Assembly: GCA_963548155.1 (NCBI GenBank)
Contig: CAUUTP010000004.1
Location: forward strand, 1-55,488
Source: Eikenella sp963548155
Lineage (GTDB): Bacteria > Pseudomonadota > Gammaproteobacteria > Burkholderiales > Neisseriaceae
Length of the DNA: 55,488 nt
Reading direction: 5' to 3'
The position numbers and the translations under genes are program-made. Below the pieces are notes generated by a model. It was not told where the DNA came from and ran no database searches. It was given only the letters and a program-made list of their open reading frames with translations. Positions 9,559 through 17,777 of this stretch are shown here, one piece after another (position 1 is the stretch's first letter; the number at the start of each line of letters is the position of its first letter).

Positions 9559-10428
9559 CTAATGGGAACTATGCGCTTGGCCGATATAAACAAAAGCCAA
9601 AGCAACGAAAATAAACGCTTGCAACACAATAACCAGAATATGGAATACTGCCCAAATAAATCCAGCCAAGATATGGAAGAACGCCAGCACTGGGTCAATC
9701 CAGGTAACTGCTTCACCCGGCATCGCCCAAGCACCACCCAGCATGGCAATCAGCAAAAACACCAACTCACCGGCATACATATTACCGAACAGTCGCATGC
9801 CGTGCGAAATGGTTTTGGAAGAAAATTCCACCAGATTCAAAATAAAATTGAACGGAGCCAGCCAAATACCAAACGGCGCGGCAAACAGTTCATGAATCCA
9901 GCCGCCCAACCCTTTAATTTTGATATTGAACAGAAAGCAGGTAAGCAGCACGCCAATTGACATGCCTAAGGTAATATTCAAATCTGCGGTCGGCACCACA
10001 CGCAGTAGGGCATGATGATTACCAGTTACATGCTGCCAAATCCACGGCAACAAATCTACCGGCAATAAGTCCATAGTATTCATCAGGACAATCCAAACAA
10101 ACAGCGCCAAACCCAACGGCGCCACTGTTTTACGCGATTGCTCGTTGTGAATAATACCCTTGCACAGATTATCGATAAACTCGAACAAGATTTCTATAGC
10201 AGCTTGAAAACGCCCCGGCACCCCTGGCGTCGCCTTGCGAGCGGCATACCACATTGCCAGCGACCCGAGAATCGCCAAAAAAGCCGCAATAAAAAGGGAA
10301 TCCAAATTGACAACCGAGAAATCGGCAATATTTCGCAGACCCTGCCCTTTGCTCACATCCGACAAACTGGTCAAGCTTTGTAAATGGTGCTTGATGTAGT
10401 CGGCTGCACTCATGCTTTCACCGGCCAT
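9559..10428 (-). CDS. atpB: ATP synthase Fo a subunit
   Basis: Stator channel subunit of Fo, 289 residues with five to six membrane helices. The essential arginine is in SHGMRLFGNMYAGE, and the last helices carry the usual FIWAVFHILVIVLQAFIF. The ATG at 10428 overlaps the end of atpI by 11 bases. An internal ATG five codons later (10413) has a somewhat better ribosome site and is a possible alternative. Confidence 0.96.
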   Translation of the reverse strand: MAGESMSAADYIKHHLQSLTSLSDVSKGQGLRNIADFSVVNLDSLFIAAFLAILGSLAMWYAARKATPGVPGRFQAAIEILFEFIDNLCKGIIHNEQSRKTVAPLGLALFVWIVLMNTMDLLPVDLLPWIWQHVTGNHHALLRVVPTADLNITLGMSIGVLLTCFLFNIKIKGLGGWIHELFAAPFGIWLAPFNFILNLVEFSSKTISHGMRLFGNMYAGELVFLLIAMLGGAWAMPGEAVTWIDPVLAFFHILAGFIWAVFHILVIVLQAFIFVALAFVYIGQAHSSH

Positions 10429-10771
10429 ACTTCTTAACCTTCAAAAATATCAATAACACCGCATGACTCACCGCGCCCAGCCCGACAATAAACGGGACGA
10501 ACACGATGTGTTGGCGATAAAAAACGAACACCAGCGTCATTAACACGAGCGCCAGTACTATTTTTAAACTTTCTCCCAGCCAGAATGCGCTGCCACTCCA
10601 TTTCGGAAACTTCAGGAAAAACCTTAAAACCAGTACCGCCAAGATGGTGGGCACGGTATAACACAAACAACCCAGCGCTGCCGACTTGGCTGCAACCGTA
10701 CCGGAAAACACCCAAAAAACAGCAACAAGTATCGCCGTGATTACCAATTGGAGATAAATTGTTGCCGCCAT
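10418..10771 (-). CDS. atpI: ATP synthase accessory protein AtpI
   Basis: Small membrane protein encoded first in the atp operon; in other bacteria it helps c-ring assembly or Mg2+ supply. The 117 residues hold four predicted membrane segments and end in a Lys-rich tail (KVKKYGR). ATG 10771 was chosen because GAAGATGGA precedes it; an in-frame GTG at 10789 would add six residues. Its 3' end overlaps atpB. Confidence 0.88.
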   Translation of the reverse strand: MAATIYLQLVITAILVAVFWVFSGTVAAKSAALGCLCYTVPTILAVLVLRFFLKFPKWSGSAFWLGESLKIVLALVLMTLVFVFYRQHIVFVPFIVGLGAVSHAVLLIFLKVKKYGR

Positions 10772-10806
10772 ACATCCATCTTCATACACTAAATGTTAGC
10801 TTTTTA

Positions 10807-10835
10807 AATATAAGCAAAAACGCCAACAAAGTCAA
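10807..10835 (-). promoter_or_regulatory. Predicted sigma-70 promoter of the atp operon
   Basis: On the minus strand a -35 element TTGACT (10830-10835) is separated by exactly 17 bases from a -10 element TATATT (10807-10812), about 36 bases upstream of the atpI start. It lies in the AT-rich gap after parB. Confidence 0.75.
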
Positions 10836-10947
10836 GAAAAATGTTAATTCTTGTCAAACAATATCAATATTCAAAGCATTACTAAGGCTACCTGAAAACC
10901 ATACAGACATAACTTTCAAGCACCTAAAACCTCAGACAAACCTTTGC

Positions 10948-11811
10948 TCAATCAGGCAACTTCACATCCAGCTGCTGCATCAACCGCGCAAAGGTTTCCG
11001 GGCTGTCGAAATGCAACACCACCTTCCCGCGCTTGTGGTTGGCCGTTTGCACTTCTGCGCGCACGCCCAATTTTTCCGTAAGCGCCTCATTCAGGTAGCG
11101 TATATCCGGACTGACAGTTTTGGGTTTTTTCTCCTGCGGTGTCTGTTGCGCCAGCTGGCTGCGCCGTTCCACCTCGCGCACCGACCAGCCGTTTTTCACC
11201 GCCTTCTGCGCCAAGGAAAGCTGCTCCATCACTGGCAGCGACAACAAAGCCCGCGCATGCCCCATTTCCAGCTGGCGCAAAAACAGCATTTCCTGCACCG
11301 GCTCGGGCAGAGCCAACAAACGCAGGCTGTTCGACACCGCACTGCGGCTGCGCCCTACTGCCTTGGCCACGGTTTCGTGCGTAAGGCCGAATTCGTCCAC
11401 CAAACGCTTCAAACCCTGCGCCTCTTCAATCGGATTGAGGTTTTCGCGCTGGATATTTTCAATCAAGCCCATCGCCAGCGCCTCTTCGTCGCCAATGCTC
11501 TTAATCACCACTGGAATTTCGGTCAACCCCGCCAGCTGACTGGCACGCCACCGGCGCTCGCCGGCAATCAGTTCGTATTGCGACAAGCCGTGCTCGCGCA
11601 CGATAACCGGCTGGATCACGCCCTGCGCTTTAATCGAATCGGCCAGCTCCTGCAGGCCTTCGTCGTCCATTTGCGAACGCGGCTGATAGCGCCCAGGCTT
11701 GATGTCGCGCACCGGCACGCTGGTCAGCCTGTCGCCGCTGCTGTCGCCCACCGCACCGGCCAACAAAGAATCCAAGCCCCGGCCGCCGAGGCCGCTTTTC
11801 GGTTTTGCCAT
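10948..11811 (-). CDS. parB: Chromosome-partitioning protein ParB
   Basis: DNA-binding CTPase that loads at parS sites near the origin and guides chromosome segregation and SMC loading. The 287-residue protein has the Lys-rich N-terminus, the ParB box with GERRWRASQLAG, the ENIQRENLNPIEEA segment and a helix-turn-helix (THETVAKAVGRSRSAVSN), then a C-terminal dimerisation domain. A one-mismatch DUS at 11090-11101 is read as RYLNE. It lies just upstream of the atp operon, as in many proteobacteria, but the expected parA is not next to it; rsmE occupies that place. smc lies about 7 kb away. Confidence 0.95.
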   Translation of the reverse strand: MAKPKSGLGGRGLDSLLAGAVGDSSGDRLTSVPVRDIKPGRYQPRSQMDDEGLQELADSIKAQGVIQPVIVREHGLSQYELIAGERRWRASQLAGLTEIPVVIKSIGDEEALAMGLIENIQRENLNPIEEAQGLKRLVDEFGLTHETVAKAVGRSRSAVSNSLRLLALPEPVQEMLFLRQLEMGHARALLSLPVMEQLSLAQKAVKNGWSVREVERRSQLAQQTPQEKKPKTVSPDIRYLNEALTEKLGVRAEVQTANHKRGKVVLHFDSPETFARLMQQLDVKLPD

Positions 11812-11838
11812 TTATCTGTTTCCTAATCCAGTTATTTT

Positions 11839-11877
11839 TTCAGGTAGCCTCTAAGGTAAGGAAGAAGGCTACCTGAA
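11839..11877 (-). terminator. DUS-pair hairpin after rsmE
   Basis: Reverse DUS (11839-11850) and forward DUS (11866-11877) form an inverted repeat about 40 bases after the rsmE stop and upstream of parB. It is a probable terminator or attenuator built from DUS. Confidence 0.7.
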
Positions 11878-11916
11878 AACTTTCAATTCGCGCATTTTAG
11901 CACAGCGCCCATGCCG

Positions 11917-12639
11917 CTAAAAATCGCCCCACAAGGCCTGCATCGCCGCCAATGCCGCCAGCGCCGCCGTTTCAGTGCGCAACACCCGTGCGCCGAGCTG
12001 CACCGCCTGAAACCCATACGAGCGTGCCAAATCCTCTTCTTCTGCCGTCAACCCGCCTTCCGGCCCAATCAGCAACACCGCGCTTTGCGCCGGCGGCAGG
12101 CTGCACAGCGGCACACCGCCGTGCGGGCTCAACAACAGCCGCGCGCCCGAATCGGCCGGCAGCGCAGCCAGCACCTGCGACAAATCGGCAATCGGCGCCA
12201 CCGGCGGCACTTCGTTGCGCCCGCATTGCTCACAGGCCGATACAGCAATTTCCTGCCAGCGCCGCACCTTTTTCTCCGCCCGCTCGCCCGAAAGCCGTAC
12301 ATTCGAGCGCATGGAAACCGCCGGCACGATGCGTTTCACCCCCAATTCTGTGCCCTTTTGCACTGCAAAATCCATCTTTTCCGAAGCCGACACCGCCTGA
12401 ATCAGCGTAACCGCCAGCGGCGATTCGCGCGATTCCATGAGCAATCGATCCACCCGCGCCAACGCCTGTTTGCGCCCGATTTCCAGCAATTCCGCCTGCG
12501 CCGCCTGTCCCCGGCCGTCAAACAACACCAGCGGCTCACCCGCCTGCAAGCGCAGCACTTGGATATGCCGGCACACATTTTCAGGTAGCCTCAGCACCTC
12601 GCCGGCAACAAAAGTTTGCGGAACATAAAAACGCGGCAT
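11917..12639 (-). CDS. rsmE: 16S rRNA (uracil-1498-N3)-methyltransferase RsmE
   Basis: SPOUT-class methyltransferase that modifies U1498 of 16S rRNA. The 240-residue product begins MPRFYVPQTF, has the RNA-binding N-terminal PUA-like domain, and carries the SPOUT knot motifs LLIGPEGGLTAEE and LGARVLRTETAALAALA. The reading frame stays open far upstream, but ATG 12639 gives the family N-terminus. A DUS at 12580-12591 is read as RLPEN inside the N-terminal domain. It diverges from the phosphatase gene at 12707. Confidence 0.95.
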   Translation of the reverse strand: MPRFYVPQTFVAGEVLRLPENVCRHIQVLRLQAGEPLVLFDGRGQAAQAELLEIGRKQALARVDRLLMESRESPLAVTLIQAVSASEKMDFAVQKGTELGVKRIVPAVSMRSNVRLSGERAEKKVRRWQEIAVSACEQCGRNEVPPVAPIADLSQVLAALPADSGARLLLSPHGGVPLCSLPPAQSAVLLIGPEGGLTAEEEDLARSYGFQAVQLGARVLRTETAALAALAAMQALWGDF

Positions 12640-12706
12640 CTGTTGTTTACCCCGAAAAATGGTTAATATCCCGTTTCTATCAGAAAAGCATCGGGAAGGA
12701 AAGATT

Positions 12707-13495
12707 TTGCTCAACCGTTTAGCAGAACTGGTTCGCGAAGTGGCGCAAACCGCCGTAATGCCGCGTTTCCTCAACGCCGCCGTCAGCACCAAAAGCGACG
12801 GCACCCGCCTCACCGAAGCCGACCTGCACGCCCAAGCCCTGTTTGCCCAAAAACTGCCGCAAATCATCGACTGCCCGATGCAGGGCGAAGAAATGAGCGC
12901 CGAAGAGCAGCATGCCATGTGGCAACACGCCACAACCGGGCTGTGGGTGGTCGACCCTATCGACGGCACCAACAACTTCATCAACGGCCTACCGCACTTC
13001 GCCCTCTCCGTGGCCTATATCCGCCACGGCCGCGCCCAGCTAGGAGCCATTTTCCACCCCATGATGCAGGAAATGTTCACTGCCGAACGCGGTCACGGCG
13101 CACATCTCAACGGCCGCCCCCTGCCCTTACGTAACACACCGAAAAAACTGCATGAATCTATTGCCGGCGTGGAAGTGAAATATCTGCGTTCAGGCAAACT
13201 CGCCAACCGCATGCAAACCCTCCACCCCTTCGGCTCGCAGCGCAGTATGGGCTCCAGCACGCTCGACTGGTGCTACCTCGCCGCCGGCCGCTACGACCTC
13301 TACCTGCACGGCGGCCAAAAACTGTGGGACTACGCCGCCGGCGCCCTGATCTACGAAGAAGCCGGCGGCCGCCTGGCCACGCTAGAAGGAGACGACTTCT
13401 GGAGCGGCGAACACGTTTTCAAACGCTCCGTTATCGCCGGCCTGCAGCCCGACCTGTTCGACCGCTGGTTGGCCTGGATTCGGGCGAATCAATAG
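12707..13495 (+). CDS. Inositol monophosphatase family protein
   Basis: Mg2+-dependent phosphatase of the IMPase/CysQ/SuhB superfamily. The metal-binding motifs are visible: GEE in the first third, VVDPIDGTNNFING, and WDYAAGALIYEEAGG near the end. The substrate cannot be read from sequence; inositol-1-phosphate, 3'-phosphoadenosine 5'-phosphate and fructose-1,6-bisphosphate are all hydrolysed by members. The TTG at 12707 was chosen because GGAAGGA lies six bases upstream, giving 262 residues. An in-frame ATG at 12659 would give 278 residues but has no ribosome site and would leave only 19 bases to the divergent rsmE. Confidence 0.88.
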   Translation: MLNRLAELVREVAQTAVMPRFLNAAVSTKSDGTRLTEADLHAQALFAQKLPQIIDCPMQGEEMSAEEQHAMWQHATTGLWVVDPIDGTNNFINGLPHFALSVAYIRHGRAQLGAIFHPMMQEMFTAERGHGAHLNGRPLPLRNTPKKLHESIAGVEVKYLRSGKLANRMQTLHPFGSQRSMGSSTLDWCYLAAGRYDLYLHGGQKLWDYAAGALIYEEAGGRLATLEGDDFWSGEHVFKRSVIAGLQPDLFDRWLAWIRANQ

Positions 13496-13501
13496 GCAGA
13501 A

Positions 13502-13513
13502 AGGCTACCTGAA
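13502..13513. repeat. Single DUS after the IMPase gene
   Basis: Exact forward DUS, six bases after the IMPase stop and two bases before the start of the small ORF at 13516. Confidence 0.9.
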
Positions 13514-13515
13514 AC

Positions 13516-13638
13516 ATGCTGCACACCCACACCCTCTTCCGTAATTCCAACCTATATAAAATCGAGTTCTCCCCTAGCGGACGAGATGTCGATTTACACT
13601 TCACTGATACCATCACAGGTAAAAACATGGCGGATTAA
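13516..13638 (+). CDS. Small hypothetical ORF, possibly a 5' gene remnant
   Basis: A 40-codon open frame starting MLHTHTLFRNSNLYKIEF and ending in GKNMAD. It begins directly after a DUS and has no clear ribosome site. The composition looks protein-like, with alternating hydrophobic residues as in beta strands. It stops shortly before an AT-rich scrap and a Correia-type repeat, so it may be the front end of a longer gene lost by rearrangement. I do not recognise a family. Confidence 0.3.
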   Translation: MLHTHTLFRNSNLYKIEFSPSGRDVDLHFTDTITGKNMAD

Positions 13639-13694
13639 ATTATTTTTCGATACAAGATGACGAGCGACAAGCATCAATCGAAGCCAACTCACCA

Positions 13695-13800
13695 TATAGT
13701 GGATTAAATTTAAATCAGGACAAGGCGGCGAGCCGCAGACAGTACACACGTTACGGCAAGGCGAGCCAACGCTGTACTGGTTTAAATTTAATTCACTATA
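13695..13800. repeat. Correia-type repeat (NEMIS/CREE-like), copy 1
   Basis: 106 bp bounded by TATAGTG/CACTATA terminal inverted repeats with a core starting CAGGACAAGGCGGCGAGCCG, as in neisserial Correia elements of the short type. The inner arms here are ATTAAATTTAA-like, unlike the other copies, yet complementary to each other. It lies between the IMPase gene and the convergent lipoprotein gene. Confidence 0.88.
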
Positions 13801-13805
13801 ACCAC

Positions 13806-13843
13806 AGGCTACCTGAAACCATCCACACCCTTTCAGGTAGCCT
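13806..13843. repeat. Inverted DUS pair
   Basis: Forward DUS (13806-13817) and reverse DUS (13832-13843) immediately next to the Correia-type repeat and in front of a conventional terminator. Confidence 0.85.
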
Positions 13844-13856
13844 GTTCTCCCACAAA

Positions 13857-13882
13857 AAAAGCTGCCCATTAAGGCAGCTTTT
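13857..13882. terminator. Terminator after the ACP-like lipoprotein gene
   Basis: Perfect stem AAAAGCTGCC/GGCAGCTTTT with a six-base loop. A and T runs on either side make it usable in both directions. It ends the minus-strand lipoprotein gene. Confidence 0.9.
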
Positions 13883-13901
13883 CCATTTTCATCATACCGG
13901 C

Positions 13902-14462
13902 TTAGCGGCGGCGTTGCTGGCGGTTGCCGCGAGCCGGAGCGGCTTGGCGGCTCACTTGGCAGTTTTCCAGCACGGTTGTGAGGTTTACCGGGTTGCCGGC
14001 ATCATCCACACTCTGTGCCTGCAGCAGGCCGATGGCGTTGGTGGTGGCTACGTTGGCAGGGGTGGCTTTGCCGGTTACCCAAATCACGCCTTCGCCATAA
14101 TAGCTGTTTTGCTGCTGGCCGTTGCTGTCGTTGAGCACGCGCCACAGGCCGGGGGAAACTTTATCGTTGATTTTCAGCTGCGCTACCACCAAGGTGCCGC
14201 TCTTGATACCGTACATGGCGCCCACTTTTTGCTGCTGGCCGTTACCGGCTTGGCAGGTGTAGTGCACTTCTACGGTTTTGTCGATGCTGTCCACTTGGGC
14301 TACCTGAATCTTGCCAATGGCAGCAGTAGCTTCACCGTTGCCTTGCTGCGCTTGCTGACCCTGCTGGGTTTGCGGCTGATTGCCTTCCGGGGCTTTGCTG
14401 CTGGAACAGGCGCTCAGTGCCAATACGGCGATGGCGGCGGGGATGACTAATTTGCTGTTCAT
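13902..14462 (-). CDS. Lipoprotein with ACP/MliC-like C-terminal domain
   Basis: Predicted 186-residue lipoprotein: signal peptide with lipobox LSAC (lipidated Cys19), a Gln-rich linker (about residues 29-43), then a domain of about 120 residues. The domain runs from VHYTCQ (Cys70) to LENCQ (Cys168) with YG, WRVLND, YYGEGVIWVTG and AIGLLQAQ between. This layout resembles the neisserial adhesin complex protein and MliC-type lysozyme inhibitors, where two distant cysteines form a disulphide across a small beta-barrel. That assignment is from memory of the pattern, not a search. The C-terminal tail is very basic (GNRQQRRR). The start has GGAG upstream. A one-mismatch DUS is read in frame at 14297-14308. 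Confidence 0.75.
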   Translation of the reverse strand: MNSKLVIPAAIAVLALSACSSSKAPEGNQPQTQQGQQAQQGNGEATAAIGKIQVAQVDSIDKTVEVHYTCQAGNGQQQKVGAMYGIKSGTLVVAQLKINDKVSPGLWRVLNDSNGQQQNSYYGEGVIWVTGKATPANVATTNAIGLLQAQSVDDAGNPVNLTTVLENCQVSRQAAPARGNRQQRRR

Positions 14463-14602
14463 AGGAACTCCTTCAATTGGTTGGGAAACGCGCTGCGGTA
14501 AGCTGTTCAGGCAGGCGCGAACAGGCCGCATTGTAACAAAAGCCCGCCCTGCTTGCCCGCATGTTCGTGTTAATAAACATTAAATCATGTGGCGACAATA
14601 TG

Positions 14603-15415
14603 TTAGCCAAATTTCTTAGGCTGCTTGGAGGCTACCTGAAAAATCTGCTGCGTATCTAAATCCAGCGCGGTAAGCTGGCCGCCCCACAGCGCGCCGGTAT
14701 CGATGCCGCATACCTGCTCGCCGCGATACAGGCCGAGTGCCGACCAATGGCCGAATACGGTTTGATAACCAAGGGTTTGCCGCCCGGGCGCACGGAACCA
14801 GGGCATGAGGTCGGATGGCATTTCGGGCAGGGTGGCTTTGTAGTCGAAATCCATGCGGCCGTCGCAGTGTAGGGCGCGCATGCGGGTGAACACATTGGTG
14901 GCGAAGCGCAGGCGTTCGGTTTCGTTATCGGCGCAGTCGCTCTCGGGCTTGTTGCCATACATATGGGCAAAAAACCAATCGGGGCGGCTTTGCAAGGCGG
15001 CGGCCACTTCGGCGGCACGCTGCTGCGCGGTTTCAGCCGTCCATTGCGGCCAAATGCCGGCGTGCACGATCAGGTTGTTGCCGTGTTGCAGCATCAGGGG
15101 CTGGTGCCGCAGCCAATCGAGCAGCACTTGGCGGTCGGGGGCATCGAGGATGTCGGCCACCGTGTCGCTGCGTTTGAGCTTGCCGTGCCCATGGGCAATA
15201 GCCAAGAGATGGAGGTCGTGGTTGCCGAGCACGGTGCGGATGCTGCTTTCGTGCTGCTTGATGTAGCGCAGGCAGTCGAGGGATTGGGGGCCGCGGTTGA
15301 CGATATCGCCTACCAGCCAAAGGGTGTCGCGGCCGTGGTTGAAGCCGATGTGGGCGAGCAGTTCTTGAAATTCGGCGAAACAGCCTTGCAGGTCGCCGAT
15401 TGCGTAGTGTGCCAT
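14603..15415 (-). CDS. apaH: Symmetrical diadenosine tetraphosphatase ApaH
   Basis: Metallophosphoesterase that splits Ap4A into two ADP and clears alarmone and NpnN-capped RNA. The 270-residue protein carries the phosphoesterase signatures GDLQGC, GDIVNRGPQS and GNHDLHLL, and the C-terminal GIDTGALWGGQLTALDL. The last codons overlap a DUS (14629-14640) that encodes FQVAS. It stands in a minus-strand series with ridA and trmA, but DUS-pair terminators separate them, so they are probably separate units. Confidence 0.96.
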   Translation of the reverse strand: MAHYAIGDLQGCFAEFQELLAHIGFNHGRDTLWLVGDIVNRGPQSLDCLRYIKQHESSIRTVLGNHDLHLLAIAHGHGKLKRSDTVADILDAPDRQVLLDWLRHQPLMLQHGNNLIVHAGIWPQWTAETAQQRAAEVAAALQSRPDWFFAHMYGNKPESDCADNETERLRFATNVFTRMRALHCDGRMDFDYKATLPEMPSDLMPWFRAPGRQTLGYQTVFGHWSALGLYRGEQVCGIDTGALWGGQLTALDLDTQQIFQVASKQPKKFG

Positions 15416-15461
15416 GATGTTTGTGTTAGAGGAGATTTATAGTGGGTCAGATAAAGCGAAA

Positions 15462-15503
15462 GGCTACCTGAAAACGCAAGCTGCAGCAGTTTTCAGGTAG
15501 CCT
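15462..15503 (-). terminator. DUS-pair terminator after ridA
   Basis: Forward DUS (15462-15473) and reverse DUS (15492-15503) make a long stem just after the ridA stop, with T-rich sequence following on the minus strand. Confidence 0.8.
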
Positions 15504-15512
15504 TTATTATGC

Positions 15513-15899
15513 TTAGGCGTTCAGCACCACCACGCCTTCCACTTCCACTAGCACACCTTTAGGCAGGGCAGACACCTGCACGGCGGCGCGGGCGGGGAAA
15601 GGTTCGTGGCAGTATTCGCCCATGATTTGGTTGAAGGTGGCGAAGTTGGAAAGGTCGGTGAGGTAGGCGTTGAGTTTCACCACATCAGCAAAGCTGCCGC
15701 CGGCGGCTTCAATCACGGCTTTGAGGTTTTCAAACACTTGGCGGGTCTGTTCGGCAAAGCCGCCTTCCACCACCTGCATGGTGGCGGGCACCAGCGGAAT
15801 CTGGCCGCTCAAATAAATGGTATCGCCGGCGCGCACGGCTTGGGAATAAGCACCGATGGCGGCGGGAGCGTGGTCGGTATGGATAATGGTTTTGGCCAT
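15513..15899 (-). CDS. ridA: RidA family reactive intermediate deaminase
   Basis: Hydrolyses reactive enamine/imine products (2-aminoacrylate and relatives) released by PLP enzymes such as threonine dehydratase. The 128-residue protein shows the RidA signature: AIGAYSQAVRAGDTIYLSGQIP, the catalytic arginine in PARAAVQVSALPKG, and the glutamate in LVEVEGVVVL. These are the residues of the active archetypal RidA subgroup. GGAG precedes the ATG. A second, more distant RidA paralogue lies at 27914. Confidence 0.93.
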   Translation of the reverse strand: MAKTIIHTDHAPAAIGAYSQAVRAGDTIYLSGQIPLVPATMQVVEGGFAEQTRQVFENLKAVIEAAGGSFADVVKLNAYLTDLSNFATFNQIMGEYCHEPFPARAAVQVSALPKGVLVEVEGVVVLNA

Positions 15900-15991
15900 G
15901 ATGAAACTCCTTTGAGTCGGTTGTTGGGAAGAGCTTGATTATATCGCCAACACCAATGACAAACCAAACAGGCAGCCGCAGCGCATGCAAA

Positions 15992-16030
15992 AGGCTACCT
16001 GAAAATCGATTTCCCCTTTTCAGGTAGCCT
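15992..16030 (-). terminator. DUS-pair terminator after trmA
   Basis: Forward DUS (15992-16003) and reverse DUS (16019-16030) form an inverted repeat 16 bases after the trmA stop. Confidence 0.8.
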
Positions 16031-16045
16031 TTGGCCGCAACAGCC

Positions 16046-17140
16046 CTATCGCCGCCGCAGCAATACCCCGCTCTCAATATGCGGCGTAAACGGGAATTGG
16101 TCGAACAGCGCGGCGCGTTCGATGCCGTGGGTTTGTGTGAGCGTGGCGAGGTTGGCGTACAGGGTTTCCGGATTGCAGGAAACGTAGATGATGTTGTCGA
16201 AATTCTGCAGCAGGCGCAAGGTGGCATCGTCTATGCCGGCGCGCGGCGGATCGACAAACACGGTGGAAAACGCATAATCCGCCAGCCCGATGCCCTGCTC
16301 CTGCAAGCGGCGGAAACGGCGCACGCCCTGGTAGGCCTGGGTGAACTCTTCGGCGGAAAGCCGCGCCAGGCGGATGTTGGCCGCACCGTTGGCTTCGATA
16401 TTCCACTGCGCCGCCTGCACCGAGGTTTTCGACAATTCCGTGGCCAGCACGCGGCGGAAATAACGCGCCAGCGGCAGGGTGAAATTGCCGTTGCCGCAAT
16501 AAAGCTCCAGCAAATCGCCGCCCAGCCCCGCCGCCGCGCCGCAGGCCCAATCCAGCATTTTCTGGCACACCAGCGCATTGGGCTGGCTGAAGCCGCCTTC
16601 GTATTGGCGGTAGAGCCAATCGCGCCCGTCAGCATGCAGGCGTTCGGTAACGAAATCCTGCGCCAACACCAGCTTCTGCCCGCGGCTGCGGCCGATAATC
16701 ATGATGCCCAATTCGCGCTGCAATCGCGCCGCGGCCGCCTGCCATTGCCCGCACAGCCGCTTGTGGTAAATCATGCCCACCAGCATATCGCCGCTCAGGG
16801 TGGACAAAAATTCGCACTGATACCACCGCTCCCGCAACAACAGATCGGCCTGTACGGCAGCCAGCAATCGGGGCATCACGGCATTAATCGCGGCAGAAGC
16901 GGCAGGCAGGGAATCGATCCGGCGCAACGAGGCCGAACCCGCCTTCTGCCCGGGCTCGAACATGGCATAGCTGATGCTGTCGCCATCGTGCCAAACCCGA
17001 AATTCGGCACGCATCCGATAATGCTTTTCAGGCGAAGCAAACACCTGCCATTCCGGTGGGGAAAATTCGGTAAAACGCTGTTTCAGGTAGCCTGCTTTTT
17101 GTTGCAGCTGGGCGGTGTATTCAGGGCTGGGCTGGGTCAT
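16046..17140 (-). CDS. trmA: tRNA (uracil-5-)-methyltransferase TrmA
   Basis: Makes ribothymidine at position 54 of tRNA. The 364-residue length matches the family. The SAM-binding motif is LLELYCGNGNFTLPLA, followed by VFVDPPRAGID and the catalytic-cysteine motif YVSCNPETL. The C-terminal FPFTPHIESGVLL also fits TrmA. There is no iron-sulphur cysteine cluster near the N-terminus, which argues against RlmD or RlmC. A DUS at 17082-17093 is read as GYLKQ near the N-terminus. Confidence 0.96.
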   Translation of the reverse strand: MTQPSPEYTAQLQQKAGYLKQRFTEFSPPEWQVFASPEKHYRMRAEFRVWHDGDSISYAMFEPGQKAGSASLRRIDSLPAASAAINAVMPRLLAAVQADLLLRERWYQCEFLSTLSGDMLVGMIYHKRLCGQWQAAAARLQRELGIMIIGRSRGQKLVLAQDFVTERLHADGRDWLYRQYEGGFSQPNALVCQKMLDWACGAAAGLGGDLLELYCGNGNFTLPLARYFRRVLATELSKTSVQAAQWNIEANGAANIRLARLSAEEFTQAYQGVRRFRRLQEQGIGLADYAFSTVFVDPPRAGIDDATLRLLQNFDNIIYVSCNPETLYANLATLTQTHGIERAALFDQFPFTPHIESGVLLRRR

Positions 17141-17339
17141 GGTGGGCGTGGGGAGTAGAAAGTAAAGGTGGGGATTATAGCGGGAAAGAGGGGGCTACCT
17201 GAAGGCTAGCCTCTAAGCAACTCGATTGATTTCAGGCAAGATTTAACGTTGCAACAGATAGTTATAAAACTCAATCTTACAGACATTTCTGACATAGAAA
17301 GCACTAGCATCGTTTGGCAGTATTTTTATCTGCAAATCA

Positions 17340-17742
17340 TTATAAAAACACTATTTTCTTTTTCACATATTCTTCAACATAATCATCATTATTTCTTGCT
17401 TTAAAATACTCAGCATCACATTTCCCATAAATCGGTATATATCGCCTATCTGCTCGGGATAAGCTATTTCCATTTTCAGAAACAAACACTTTGAAATCAA
17501 ACTCAGAGCTTACCCCCTCTCCGGCAGCATCCGTGTTGACATCAATATAGCCATCGACAATATCTTGGATTAGAACCTAGTTCTACGTTATTAATGTGGC
17601 TTAATGAAAAATGGAATTCGATGATTTCCTTATCTTCATCAATATACACCTCGATTAGATTCACTTTGCTGCTAATCAGATTAACAGTAGACAACACCGC
17701 ATTTATATAGATTTTGTCTCTTAAAGAGCTACCTCTATCCAT
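17340..17742 (-). pseudogene. Frameshifted small gene, possible immunity protein
   Basis: AAGGTGG lies four bases before ATG 17742, so translation once started here. The first 55 codons read MDRGSSLRDKIYINAVLSTV through HINNVEL. The frame is then lost, and a second frame continues to a TAA at 17340 (IQDIVDGYIDVNTDAAGEG through YVKKKIVFL). Removing one G from the GG just after codon 55 would join them into one protein of about 133 residues. The composition is acidic and AT-rich, unlike the flanking genes. Single small AT-rich genes of this type, placed after a scrap of coding sequence, are often immunity genes of polymorphic toxins. That role is inference; I do not recognise the family. Confidence 0.6.
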
Positions 17743-17777
17743 TACGCCACCTTTTTAAACACATCCCTGAATTCCGC

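Noticed and set aside
15438..15455. TATAGTGGGTCAG near the ridA terminator as a possible half Correia end
   Set aside because: Only eight bases match and there is no partner end or core.
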